A stretch of DNA of 64,000 nt from the NCBI GenBank assembly GCA_963816535.1, contig CAWFKW010000002.1:62001-126000 (forward strand), given 5' to 3'. Below are positions 25,403-33,897 of this stretch, piece by piece. The position numbers and the translations under genes were made by a program. The notes under the pieces were generated by a model. It did not search any database, was not told the DNA's origin, and saw only the letters and a program-made list of their open reading frames with translations. Positions within the stretch are counted from its first letter, which is position 1. The number at the start of each line of letters is the position of its first letter. The DNA comes from CAWFKW01 sp963816535 (GTDB lineage: Bacteria; Bacteroidota; Ignavibacteria; Tepidaquicellales; OLB5).

Positions 25403-26827
25403 TTGCAAAAAAAGTCCAATACTTCTGAAATTCTGATTCCCGCCATAACGATATTATCTGACCTGGCGGCTATAGAAGCATCGTTTCTTTTTTCTTATTG
25501 GCTGAGGTTTTACTCGCCGCTCGCCCGGATATTTCCATTTGACGGACCGGTTCCTCCTTTAAGCGGTTACATAACTCTTTCGCTAATGACAATGCCTGTC
25601 TGGCTGCTTATCTTTCAATCAAGGAAGATGTACCGCTCGCGCAGGGTTGTATTCATATTTGATGAGTTCTTCCTCCTAGCGCGCTTAGCGACGTTCGGGA
25701 TTGTTTTCTCATTCGGGCTCATCTTCTTCTACAGGGTTTTCCCATATTCAAGGCTCGTGTTTGTTTTATTATGGTTATCTTCAATTATTCTCGTAACGGT
25801 TGGAAGGTACATAGTTCTGAAAATTGAAAAAACGCTCTACAATAAGGGAAAGGCGTTAAGAAACGCGCTGGTTGCGGGTAATAATTCAGCGGCCAAAGAT
25901 ATTTATGATAATTTTATGGGCCACCCATACGCCGGCTATAATATTTTGGGTTACATCGAAGAAGATGATTTCAGCGGTGAAAATTTCCTTGAGGGGAGGA
26001 AGAGGCTTGGCTCTTTCTCGCAAATACTGGACATAGTTAAAGATAATAGGGCGGATTCCGTCCTGGTGGCGCTTCCTTCAAAACAAAACGATCTGCTATT
26101 CGAGCTCATGAGGCAGTGCGAAGGCGAGAACATAGAGTTTTTGCTTGCGCCTGATTTTCTTGAAATGATAACATCTTCCGTCAGGGTGCAGGAAATAGAC
26201 TCTATCCCGTTTCTGAAGATCAAAAGCATCCCGATGAATGTATGGAACAGGATGGTGAAACGCATATTCGACTTCTCGTTTGCATTATTCATACTCTCTG
26301 TAACATCTCCCCTGTTTATATTTCTTGCATTGGCTGTAAAGTTATCATCAAAGGGACCGGTATTTTATAAGCAGGAACGAATAAGCATGACCGGTAAGAA
26401 CTTCCGGATGATAAAATTCAGGTCAATGGTCGTAAACGCCGAAAAAGAAACCGGGGCCGTGTTTGTTTCAAAGAATGATTCGCGTTACACGCCTATAGGA
26501 AAGTTTCTGCGCAAGTTCTCGCTTGACGAATTGCCCCAGTTCCTGAACGTTCTGAAGGGCGAGATGAGCATAGTTGGGCCGCGTCCGGAGCGCGAGCATT
26601 TTGTAAACCTGATGAAAGAGAAGATACCGAAATATCTTGAACGCCACCGCGTTAAATGCGGCATCACCGGATGGGCGCAGGTAAACGGGCTTAGGGGCTC
26701 AGATACCTCAATAGCCGAAAGAATTGAATACGATATTTATTATATCGAAAACTGGTCGGTTATTTTCGACCTGAAAATTATAATGAAGACTTTAAAAGAA
26801 ATGTTTTTTTCAAAGGCGGCATTTTAA
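25403..26827 (+). CDS. Polyprenyl-phosphate glycosylphosphotransferase (WbaP/WcaJ type)
   Basis: 474 residues from TTG 25403. Four to five N-terminal transmembrane helices, a nucleotide-binding-like middle domain (ALVAGNNSAAKDIYDNF), a further helix near residue 295, and the catalytic bacterial sugar transferase domain with FRMIKFRSM, SLDELPQFLNVLKGEMS, VGPRPER and CGITGWAQVNG. Enzymes of this family transfer a sugar-1-phosphate to undecaprenyl phosphate and so start exopolysaccharide or O-antigen units. Three nt separate it from the next gene. Confidence 0.93.
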   Translation: MQKKSNTSEILIPAITILSDLAAIEASFLFSYWLRFYSPLARIFPFDGPVPPLSGYITLSLMTMPVWLLIFQSRKMYRSRRVVFIFDEFFLLARLATFGIVFSFGLIFFYRVFPYSRLVFVLLWLSSIILVTVGRYIVLKIEKTLYNKGKALRNALVAGNNSAAKDIYDNFMGHPYAGYNILGYIEEDDFSGENFLEGRKRLGSFSQILDIVKDNRADSVLVALPSKQNDLLFELMRQCEGENIEFLLAPDFLEMITSSVRVQEIDSIPFLKIKSIPMNVWNRMVKRIFDFSFALFILSVTSPLFIFLALAVKLSSKGPVFYKQERISMTGKNFRMIKFRSMVVNAEKETGAVFVSKNDSRYTPIGKFLRKFSLDELPQFLNVLKGEMSIVGPRPEREHFVNLMKEKIPKYLERHRVKCGITGWAQVNGLRGSDTSIAERIEYDIYYIENWSVIFDLKIIMKTLKEMFFSKAAF

Positions 26828-26830
26828 AAT

Positions 26831-27124
26831 ATGATACCTGTTGTAGTTTTCTACGCGCATGTAGTATTTCTTGTATACATGTTCACCAGGAACTTAATTG
26901 AAGAAGGCGGCGTAAGCGCATTTCTTAGTATACTTTTCATTGTGGTTATCTTCAGCGTCGGCTGGACGTTTTCGGAGTTCGTTCTCGGATTTTTCATTAA
27001 GCCCGAAGGATTCGGGCTCATGTTCCCCCGCGCGGCTTTTTCGCTTCTGCTCCTGACAGCAATTGAAACCGTTTTCTACAGGTTCTACTACGGAAGCAAG
27101 GCCAGGGCAAAAGCCGATGCCTGA
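26831..27124 (+). CDS. Small membrane protein in polysaccharide operon
   Basis: 97 residues with three hydrophobic helices (about 4-20, 30-54 and 64-84) and a basic C-terminus. It starts 3 nt after the glycosylphosphotransferase gene and overlaps the start of the next glycosyltransferase by 8 nt, so it is translated as part of that operon. No family recognised; its place suggests an accessory role in polysaccharide assembly. Confidence 0.7.
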   Translation: MIPVVVFYAHVVFLVYMFTRNLIEEGGVSAFLSILFIVVIFSVGWTFSEFVLGFFIKPEGFGLMFPRAAFSLLLLTAIETVFYRFYYGSKARAKADA

Positions 27125-28598
27125 CCTAAAACCCGGGTCCAAAAAATTATCCTTACTCTTTGTCATTCTACTGCTGATAATAATTGTGCAGCGATTTTTC
27201 CATTTAGGAAACGTTATCGAAGAGCCTTTTTCATGGCGGCAATTTGATACGGAATTTTATGCATACGATTTTTATACGCACGGCATGAATTTGCTGCAGC
27301 CGGCAGTATGCTGGATGGGCGGGTACAGAACCCTGGCTCTCGAGTTTCCCTTTATGTCAGCGGTCATTTCTTTTTTTTATTCTTTATTTGGCCCGAATGT
27401 TGTTATTGCAAGAATTGTCATATTGACGTTCTCGCTCGGTTCGGCGTACTACCTATACTTAATAGTAAGAAAACTCTGTTACCCCGGGATAGCCGCAATA
27501 ACAGCGCTTATTTACCTGATGGCGCCTATGAGCCTTTATTACATGCGCGGCCTTTTCATCGATTTTCCTGCGCTGTTCTTCGCGTTTGGAATGTTTTACT
27601 ATTACCTTACCGGTTTTGAAAAATCGGGTTACGGACGTTTACTTATTGGTTCCGCGTTCGGAGTATTAGCTTTCCTTATAAAAGCGCCTTATGTATTTTT
27701 TCTTTATATCCCGTTGCTGTATTTTATTATTAAGGAAAAGAAAGTAAAAACGCTGTTCAAAGCGCTCCCATTGCTGGCGATACCGCCCGCCGCATTCATA
27801 GCCTGGCAAATGTATACAGTAAAACTTAACGCCGCAGCTCCTGACTGGTACTTCATCCCCGGCTATTTTAAATTCACAAATATGGATTCATGGTACTTTG
27901 GAGATCTTGCGCAAAGGCTTAATATTGAATATTGGAAAACCCTGTTCTTCAGATTTGTTGAATCCGGTACGTCATACATTGGAATAGTATTATTCCTGCC
28001 GGGATTATTTCTGAAGACTGAAGTGAAAAACGGCAAAACCGTTTTTGGATATTACGCGCTGGGGGCGATCATTTACCTTCTCATTTTTTTCAGCCTGAAT
28101 GTTATTCACGATTACTACCAGATCCCTCTGCTTGTCATTTCTTCGTTCTTTATGGCCGTTACGATCGACTTCATTTACAGAAAGCTAAGCGGCAAAGGTA
28201 CAATTGCGGTGGGCGTAATTATGATTATTCTGTTTATCAACTGCATTTGGTTTACAGAGAGATGGTACTACAAACCTGACCGAACGAGATTAGACGCAGC
28301 AGAACTGATCGAACGCAATACAGATAAGAACGGGCTTGTGATAGCTTCTATACCCGATACCGACCCACGCGACCCAAGATTGCTTGCGCCGGCGCGCCGG
28401 TACGGCTGGTCGATAAAGACTTCGGATTTGAGCGCGGGTCTGATAGATTCACTGAAACAAAATGGCGCGCGGTATCTTGCCATCGTGGAAAAAGAGGAAA
28501 TTAGCGGCGGGTTAGCAAAATATCTTGGCGCTTATACCGTCAAGGAATTTGCTCTGCAAAACTCGGCTTCAAAGCTCATTTTATATACAATTAAATAA
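27117..28598 (+). CDS. ArnT/PMT-like GT39-type membrane glycosyltransferase
   Basis: 493 residues from ATG 27117, which overlaps the previous stop by 8 nt; an earlier in-frame ATG lies deep inside the upstream gene. About ten to twelve transmembrane helices, with EEPFSWRQFDTEFYA in the first periplasmic loop, the usual place of the acidic catalytic residues of GT39/GT83 enzymes, and a C-terminal soluble domain (PDTDPRDPRLLAPARRYG). Such enzymes use polyprenyl-phosphate sugars as donors to modify lipids or proteins outside the membrane. The end overlaps the convergent gene by 8 nt. Confidence 0.85.
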   Translation: MPDLKPGSKKLSLLFVILLLIIIVQRFFHLGNVIEEPFSWRQFDTEFYAYDFYTHGMNLLQPAVCWMGGYRTLALEFPFMSAVISFFYSLFGPNVVIARIVILTFSLGSAYYLYLIVRKLCYPGIAAITALIYLMAPMSLYYMRGLFIDFPALFFAFGMFYYYLTGFEKSGYGRLLIGSAFGVLAFLIKAPYVFFLYIPLLYFIIKEKKVKTLFKALPLLAIPPAAFIAWQMYTVKLNAAAPDWYFIPGYFKFTNMDSWYFGDLAQRLNIEYWKTLFFRFVESGTSYIGIVLFLPGLFLKTEVKNGKTVFGYYALGAIIYLLIFFSLNVIHDYYQIPLLVISSFFMAVTIDFIYRKLSGKGTIAVGVIMIILFINCIWFTERWYYKPDRTRLDAAELIERNTDKNGLVIASIPDTDPRDPRLLAPARRYGWSIKTSDLSAGLIDSLKQNGARYLAIVEKEEISGGLAKYLGAYTVKEFALQNSASKLILYTIK

Positions 28599-28998
28599 CG
28601 AAGGGCTCGCGGAATTTCAGCGCCATATCTTTCGGGAGGATTTTGATAAGTAACTTCTGAAGCAGCGCTCCTGATTTTAGCGCGTAAATTCCAAGCGTTG
28701 CCTCCCCTTCCATGCCCCTGGAGCGTATTTTTACCACACCCGGCGAAACATCCTCCATTTGCACCAGGTTGGTGCCCTGTTCAATTTCGAACCTCGCATT
28801 GGTTTCGCCAAACGGGGTTCTGAAGCCGAGCAGGTTTACAGGAAATACGCTTACGGTGAGCGCTGAAGTTTCGCTTGCTCTTAGTACCGGCGGCGCCATA
28901 TCTATCTTTACTCCATTTGGCGTGAATATAAACCGGTCGGAGAGCAGCCCCAGCAGAACAACAGCGAGAAGTATTGTTAGTCTTTTGTAGTTAATAAT
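28591..28998 (-). CDS. Membrane-anchored Ig-like domain protein with non-canonical start
   Basis: From the internal ATG at 28899 only 102 residues are read, giving a beta-rich domain (ALTVSVFPVNLLGFRTPFGE ... MEGEATLGIYALKSGALL) with the strand pattern of bacterial Ig-like (Big) domains. The same frame stays open upstream to 29034 and encodes a clear transmembrane helix (LTILLAVVLLGLL) followed by a loop running into that domain. No ATG, GTG or TTG occurs in this upstream part. ATT codons at 28996-28998 and 28993-28995 lie about 9 nt after an AAGGGAG sequence and are the best start candidates. The gene follows the amidohydrolase-like gene by about 32 nt. Function unknown. Confidence 0.55.
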   Translation of the reverse strand: MINYKRLTILLAVVLLGLLSDRFIFTPNGVKIDMAPPVLRASETSALTVSVFPVNLLGFRTPFGETNARFEIEQGTNLVQMEDVSPGVVKIRSRGMEGEATLGIYALKSGALLQKLLIKILPKDMALKFREPFVI

Positions 28999-29030
28999 TT
29001 TTTGAATGCTCCCTTGGCGCCGGGAATAAT

Positions 29031-30806
29031 TTAATCATCGCCGAAGCGAAGTTTTACATTTTTGGGAAGCTCTATCTTACTGTCCCCGGTCTCAGGTTTC
29101 TTCTTCTCAAGTTTTTTGTCATAAGCGGTCTGCTTCAGAATTTTTTCATCCACCAGCTTAGCGTGCTGCACTTCCTCGTCAAATTCCTTAATTTCATTCA
29201 CCTCGGTGAACAGCAGGTTGAACTCCGGGGTTTCCCTGTATTCTTCTTTCTGGACAAACGAATTCTGTTCCAGTTCGTCAAACAGATTCTTTTGCGACCG
29301 GGGCGTCTTTCTTCTCGGGGCGGAAATCCTTGCTTTGATCCTGAATTCATCTTTTGCATCGACTATTTCTATATTCTCTTCTCCCGTATCCGAAAACAAT
29401 TTTATCTCTTCGGAATCCCTTGAACTTAGGTCAAGTTCCCTTACCTTTTCCCTTTGTTTCTTTCTTTCTGCCAGCTCTTCGTATTTGCCCACTTTATAAA
29501 GCCTCTCACGCGTTTGATGAATAGAAGCTATAAGCCCGCTTTCGTCCGCATTCACCAGCTTTCCGTCCCTTACTTTAAACTCGCCTTTCAGTATGATATC
29601 GGAAAAACTGAATGAAGTAAGATTATCCACCATAAAATCGCACACGTCTTCAAAATCCGGGCTTTGCGGGAAGAACTGGAACCTTATGTCCGTAAGGTCT
29701 ATAATCGCAATATCGGCTACCTTATTTATATCAATAGTAAACGAATCATCGCCGTTCTTTCCGCCGCTAAAGAACATATCATACGGCACAACGGTAATCG
29801 CTTTTAGCAAATCTATGCTTGAGAGGTTCAGCTCTTTATATTTGTTCCTGAAGAAACGCAGGTCTTTAAACATATCTTCCCCCAGCCATCCTGTGCCGAT
29901 GGTAAACTTGATCCCGAAATTTATGTAATCATCTATAGGGAAATACCTGTTTGTAAAATAAAGCAGGTCCCTGGGGCACACTATTACGCCGGCGCCCTTT
30001 TCCCTGATAATTTTCAGTTCATCATAACTAAGGTAGAGCGGGTTTATGAGGAAAGTATTGCCGTCCATCAGACCGTACTCATCCAGATACTTGATGATAG
30101 GCTTCCCGAAGGTTTGCCGGAAGTTATCAGTCACGTCTTTATTGGTTGCAATTTCAAGGAACAGCTTTTCTACCCCCTGGCTTCTGAGTTCGGTTATGGT
30201 TGTAATATCAAAAATCGTCAGCTGGTTTTCGTCGGTCAGGTAATACGCCGGGTTCAGCTCCTTGTGGTTCTTGATTTCATCGAGCTCCTGCCTGACAGGG
30301 TAAGCGGCCGATGCAGTCTGCCCTGTAACTTTAAGCGCCTTTGACAGATGGTCGAGGTGATAACCGTCTTTACGGAGCGAAAACTCGTTAAGCGCCGATA
30401 TGCCGGATTTGAGGTTCTTTGCAAAAGAATACGTATAAATATTTTCCAGGTCGCTGTTTATCTCGTCGTTCTCAAGCTCCTGGTATATATAATTAAATAT
30501 CAGGTCGGTATAGATATCTCCGTCATGAACTTCATAGTGCCTGTTGCGAAGAAGGTAATTGATGAGCGCGCCTTCAGACTTCAGGCATGCGTTAACAAAA
30601 GTCGGCATAACGAGCTTGCCGGAGCAATCCACAACTTCAGCCGAATCCTTGTATTTACCGGTCCATGCGTTTAGTTTATCGGCGGCTCTTGCATCCCGCA
30701 CATCTATCATATCGGTTATCTTATTGCCGCTTATCAGTATATAATAACTGGCAAGTTCTTTGGCGTTTCCCAGTGAAAATACAAGAGCGTTACTTAATAT
30801 TATCAT
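29031..30806 (-). CDS. Amidohydrolase-like protein lacking metal ligands, with charged C-terminal extension
   Basis: 591 residues. Residues 1-420 follow the SsnA/TrzN-type amidohydrolase layout: N-terminal beta-sandwich strand (ILISGNKITDMI), a PTFVNAC segment at 68-74 where the family has PGFVNAHxH, a LINPLYLSYDEL segment (253-264) in place of the H-x-x-H strand, and IGTGWLGED in place of GTDS. All visible metal-binding His and the catalytic Asp are replaced (Cys74, Lys76, Asn255, Tyr258, Gly306). The last about 160 residues are charged, with KKQREKVRELDLSS and Glu/Lys-rich helices, probably partly disordered. It is likely a non-enzymatic binding or scaffold protein. It is 58 nt downstream of the glycosylasparaginase gene. 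Confidence 0.75.
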   Translation of the reverse strand: MIILSNALVFSLGNAKELASYYILISGNKITDMIDVRDARAADKLNAWTGKYKDSAEVVDCSGKLVMPTFVNACLKSEGALINYLLRNRHYEVHDGDIYTDLIFNYIYQELENDEINSDLENIYTYSFAKNLKSGISALNEFSLRKDGYHLDHLSKALKVTGQTASAAYPVRQELDEIKNHKELNPAYYLTDENQLTIFDITTITELRSQGVEKLFLEIATNKDVTDNFRQTFGKPIIKYLDEYGLMDGNTFLINPLYLSYDELKIIREKGAGVIVCPRDLLYFTNRYFPIDDYINFGIKFTIGTGWLGEDMFKDLRFFRNKYKELNLSSIDLLKAITVVPYDMFFSGGKNGDDSFTIDINKVADIAIIDLTDIRFQFFPQSPDFEDVCDFMVDNLTSFSFSDIILKGEFKVRDGKLVNADESGLIASIHQTRERLYKVGKYEELAERKKQREKVRELDLSSRDSEEIKLFSDTGEENIEIVDAKDEFRIKARISAPRRKTPRSQKNLFDELEQNSFVQKEEYRETPEFNLLFTEVNEIKEFDEEVQHAKLVDEKILKQTAYDKKLEKKKPETGDSKIELPKNVKLRFGDD

Positions 30807-30864
30807 AACTCTATTCCGTTTTTACTTCTGAACCTAAAATCTGAATTCCCGTTTAAGCGCTTCC

Positions 30865-31815
30865 TCACAGGTCTGTTATCTCAAAATTCTCATCAATAAT
30901 GAATTTGCTTTTCTTAAGTTCGTTCTTTCCGCCCTCGCAGAGCGCATACTCAAATCCGTCTCTGACGCTGGCGGCGCCGTATTCTCCGTTCGCATTAACT
31001 GCGATGAACCCCACCTGGTAGTCATGGTCGCGGTTTTTATGTGAGAGCAAATTAAGCTTAATTACGCGTTTAGAGGCGCTTTCGCATGCTCCCTGCGGAG
31101 ACATTCCCTGCCGCATAAGTTCAACTACCAGAAAGCTGCCGCACGCCCTTACGCATTCTTCGCCCCGCCCGGTCGCCGCAGCCGCTCCAACGCCGCCATC
31201 AACGTACAGCCCCGCTCCGATAATGGGCGAATCACCCACACGCCCGTGAAGCTTCCACGCCGTGCCGCTGGTAGTGCATGCCGCCGATAGATGCCCGTCT
31301 TTATCTATAGCAACCATGCCTATTGTATCATGATTCCCGTCTTCGTTTATGTCTAATTTTTTTACTTTGTACTCGTCGGTATGAAATTCCTGCGACTTCC
31401 CGTAATTGCCGGACTTCCATTCATTGTACTTTCTTATCGAATTCTCGGAATGAAGTATATCCGGCTGGAAACCGTTCATTACCGCAAAATTAAACGCGCC
31501 CTCGCCGGCCAAGCAAACATGCTCCGTCACTTCAAGTATTAAACGCGCCACTGAAACCGGGTTCTTTATGTGCTCGATACAAACTACTGAACCGATCCTT
31601 GCGTTCCAGTCCATAATAGCGGCGTCAAGCGTGAGCCTTCCTTCGGCGTCAGGCAAACCGCCATATCCTACGCTGAGCACGCCGGGGTTGTCTTCCGAAA
31701 CCCTGACGCCCTGTTCTACCGCGTCAAGCGAGTTCCCGCCTGATGAGAGAATCCCGTAAGCTTTCTCATTCGCGGCAATGCCGTGCTTCCATGTTGAAAT
31801 TACAAGCGGCCTCAT
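30865..31815 (-). CDS. Glycosylasparaginase / isoaspartyl peptidase family (Ntn hydrolase)
   Basis: 316 residues. The nucleophile Thr164 lies in NHDTIGMV, the self-cleavage site that separates alpha and beta subunits, followed by CTTSGTAWKLHGRVGDSPI and ATGRGEE, all typical of N4-(beta-N-acetylglucosaminyl)-L-asparaginase rather than plain asparaginase. The enzyme removes the sugar from glycosylated Asn. No signal peptide is seen, so it should be cytoplasmic. A TATCTTTG promoter element ends 3 nt before the ATG, suggesting a leaderless transcript. Confidence 0.9.
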   Translation of the reverse strand: MRPLVISTWKHGIAANEKAYGILSSGGNSLDAVEQGVRVSEDNPGVLSVGYGGLPDAEGRLTLDAAIMDWNARIGSVVCIEHIKNPVSVARLILEVTEHVCLAGEGAFNFAVMNGFQPDILHSENSIRKYNEWKSGNYGKSQEFHTDEYKVKKLDINEDGNHDTIGMVAIDKDGHLSAACTTSGTAWKLHGRVGDSPIIGAGLYVDGGVGAAAATGRGEECVRACGSFLVVELMRQGMSPQGACESASKRVIKLNLLSHKNRDHDYQVGFIAVNANGEYGAASVRDGFEYALCEGGKNELKKSKFIIDENFEITDL

Positions 31816-31818
31816 TTA

Positions 31819-31826
31819 CAAAGATA
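31819..31826 (-). promoter_or_regulatory. -7 promoter element before the glycosylasparaginase gene
   Basis: TATCTTTG on the minus strand fits the Bacteroidota TAnnTTTG element and sits 3 nt from the ATG, so transcription would start at or near the start codon. No clear -33 TTTG is seen. Confidence 0.45.
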
Positions 31827-31989
31827 CAAATTCATATGAATAAATTGTTATATTAATATCCGGTTAACCTATTTTTACTGAATGTAATTTATCCATAATT
31901 TATATATAATTAAATACTTCAATAGCGCCATTGATTTACATATTCTATTGCTGCATTTTTCATTAACTTGCGTTTCTCAGGCGTTATAA

Positions 31990-32574
31990 ATGACTAAGAA
32001 AAATGAAATATCCAATATAGGCAATGTGTTCAAGGACCTGCAAACTCTTGAAACTCCAAGGCTGGTACTGAGGAAATTAACTATGAGAGACGCAAACGAC
32101 GTGTTCGATTACGCCTCGATGCCCGAAGTTTCTAAACACGTTACGTGGGACTATCACCGCACGGTCGCAGATTCAATGGCTTTCCTGAAATCAATAATCG
32201 TTCAGTACGAAAACGGGATACCCAGCCCGTGGGGAATAGTTTATAAAGAAGATAATAAACTGATCGGCACCGGAGGCTACCATAACTGGAACCCGGAACA
32301 CCGAAGGGCTGAAATCGGATACGCCATATCATCGCGGTACTGGAACAGGGGCATTATGACAGAAACTTTAAAGAGAATGCTGAAGTTCGGATTTGAGGTC
32401 ATGGCGCTCAACAGGATTGAGGCGCTTTGCAAAATTGAAAACGCCGCATCCGAAAAAGTAATGCAGAAATGCGGAATGAAATATGAAGGAACGCTCAGAG
32501 AGCAGATGTTTGTGAAACGCGAATACCAGGATTTGAAACTTTATTCCATTTTGAAGAATGAATTTGATAGTTAA
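31990..32574 (+). CDS. GNAT acetyltransferase, RimJ/RimL type
   Basis: 194 residues. The GNAT fold is evident: LETPRLVLRKLTMRDANDV at the start, YHNWNPEHRRAEIGYAIS, RYWNRGIMTETLKRML (acetyl-CoA loop) and NRIEALCKIENAASEKVMQK. This matches RimJ/RimL-like enzymes that acetylate N-terminal amines of ribosomal proteins or small amines. The substrate cannot be told from sequence. The 3' end overlaps the next gene by 17 nt. Confidence 0.92.
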   Translation: MTKKNEISNIGNVFKDLQTLETPRLVLRKLTMRDANDVFDYASMPEVSKHVTWDYHRTVADSMAFLKSIIVQYENGIPSPWGIVYKEDNKLIGTGGYHNWNPEHRRAEIGYAISSRYWNRGIMTETLKRMLKFGFEVMALNRIEALCKIENAASEKVMQKCGMKYEGTLREQMFVKREYQDLKLYSILKNEFDS

Positions 32575-33082
32575 GAAAGATAAAGCCGAGCCCCTGGATA
32601 TTCTGGTGAACAGCGCGGGTTTTTACACAGGGTTCGGCGTTAACCATGAAGATAAACAATTCCGCGGTCTGCTTGAGATAACGCCGGTTGTTAATAACAG
32701 AGGCGTTAACGTTAAATACCGCGCGGTTGGCACCATGGGGGACGAGTTTGAAAAAGACATCAACCTGTTCAGCAAAGATACCATTCTCTATAACGAGGAA
32801 CACACGCTTATAGCCTACAACAATCATAATAAACTTTGTTTGTGGACGCTGAATAATAATGCGCCGACCGTCTGTTTGTTCAAGCTTCGCAGGTTCAGAA
32901 GAATCCCGGGGAACAAAACTATTATGATATTCGGGTTTGGAGACAGGGGCGATGACAAAATATTCCGCGAAGAAATTTCAATGGAAATTTGGGATGCCGG
33001 CAACATTGCCTATAATTATTTCTGGGGAGAGCCGGGCGGGCTTTTTCTTTCACGCTCAACTGTTATAATGAGAAAGCTGTAA
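32558..33082 (+). CDS. Cytoplasmic beta-rich protein of unknown function
   Basis: 174 residues with no signal peptide. Many alternating strands (LLEITPVVNNRGVNVKYRAVG, EEHTLIAYNNHNKLCLWTL, FREEISMEIWDAGNIAYNYF) fit a lipocalin/FABP-like barrel or similar ligand-binding fold, but no family is recognised. The ATG lies inside the acetyltransferase gene, so the two are co-translated. This coupling suggests a related cytoplasmic role, which is inference only. Confidence 0.6.
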   Translation: MNLIVKKDKAEPLDILVNSAGFYTGFGVNHEDKQFRGLLEITPVVNNRGVNVKYRAVGTMGDEFEKDINLFSKDTILYNEEHTLIAYNNHNKLCLWTLNNNAPTVCLFKLRRFRRIPGNKTIMIFGFGDRGDDKIFREEISMEIWDAGNIAYNYFWGEPGGLFLSRSTVIMRKL

Positions 33083-33195
33083 ACAGAGCGCTTTGATCAG
33101 GCGGGGCTTGGAACCAATTAATTAAATAACACGGGCTTATGGCTTATTTCCCAATAACCTTGTAGTTAAAATTAATTTTAGACATATTTTCTGAG

Positions 33196-33879
33196 ATGAA
33201 AAGGGCTCTTTTTTCTATAATTCTGTTGTTTTTACCGCTTATCTTCGGTAACTCACAGCAAAGTACCCAGGGTACATCGCCAAATGCATTCAAGATTGCG
33301 CGCTTAAAATATTCCGGCGGCGGCGACTGGTACAACGACCCCTCGTGTGAAGTGAATATGATGGACTACCTGAAGAAAAATACGGTGGTAGACGTTGACG
33401 AACCGAAATTCTATACGGTCGATATCGCCTCAGATGACATATCCAATTATCCTTTCATACTTATAACCGGACACGGAAATATTTCATTTGATGGTATGGA
33501 GGTAAAGCGCCTCAGGACATATCTTGAGCGCGGCGGTTTCCTTTACGCTGATGATGATTACGGAATGGATATTGCTTTCAGGCGCGAAATGAAAAAAGTG
33601 TTCCCTGACCAGGAAATGAAAGAGCTTCCGTTTGACCATAAGATATATAACATCCACTACAGCTTTCCGGCCGGACTCCCGAAAACGCATGAGCATAACG
33701 GCAAACCCCCGCAGGGCTTCGGATATTTTATTAACGGCAGGCTGTGCTGCTATTACACATACGAGACCAACATCTCCGACGGATGGGCTGACCAGCGCGA
33801 CCATGAGGACCCGGAAGATAAACGCCAGGAAGCCCTCAGAATGGGAACAAATATCATAATTTACGCTTTAAGTAATTAA
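33196..33879 (+). CDS. Secreted DUF4159 protein
   Basis: 227 residues with a signal peptide (about 1-22). The DUF4159 motifs are clear: FKIARLKYSGGGDWYNDPS, YPFILITGHGNISF, LRTYLERGGFLYADDDYG and LPFDHKIYNIHYSF. The fold is related to class I glutamine amidotransferases but without a known catalytic Cys. In many bacteria DUF4159 genes occur with BatA, MoxR or DUF4175 genes for large envelope proteins; here a DUF4175 gene follows after 18 nt. Role unknown. Confidence 0.9.
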   Translation: MKRALFSIILLFLPLIFGNSQQSTQGTSPNAFKIARLKYSGGGDWYNDPSCEVNMMDYLKKNTVVDVDEPKFYTVDIASDDISNYPFILITGHGNISFDGMEVKRLRTYLERGGFLYADDDYGMDIAFRREMKKVFPDQEMKELPFDHKIYNIHYSFPAGLPKTHEHNGKPPQGFGYFINGRLCCYYTYETNISDGWADQRDHEDPEDKRQEALRMGTNIIIYALSN

Positions 33880-33897
33880 AGAAGCGGCCGCATTATA

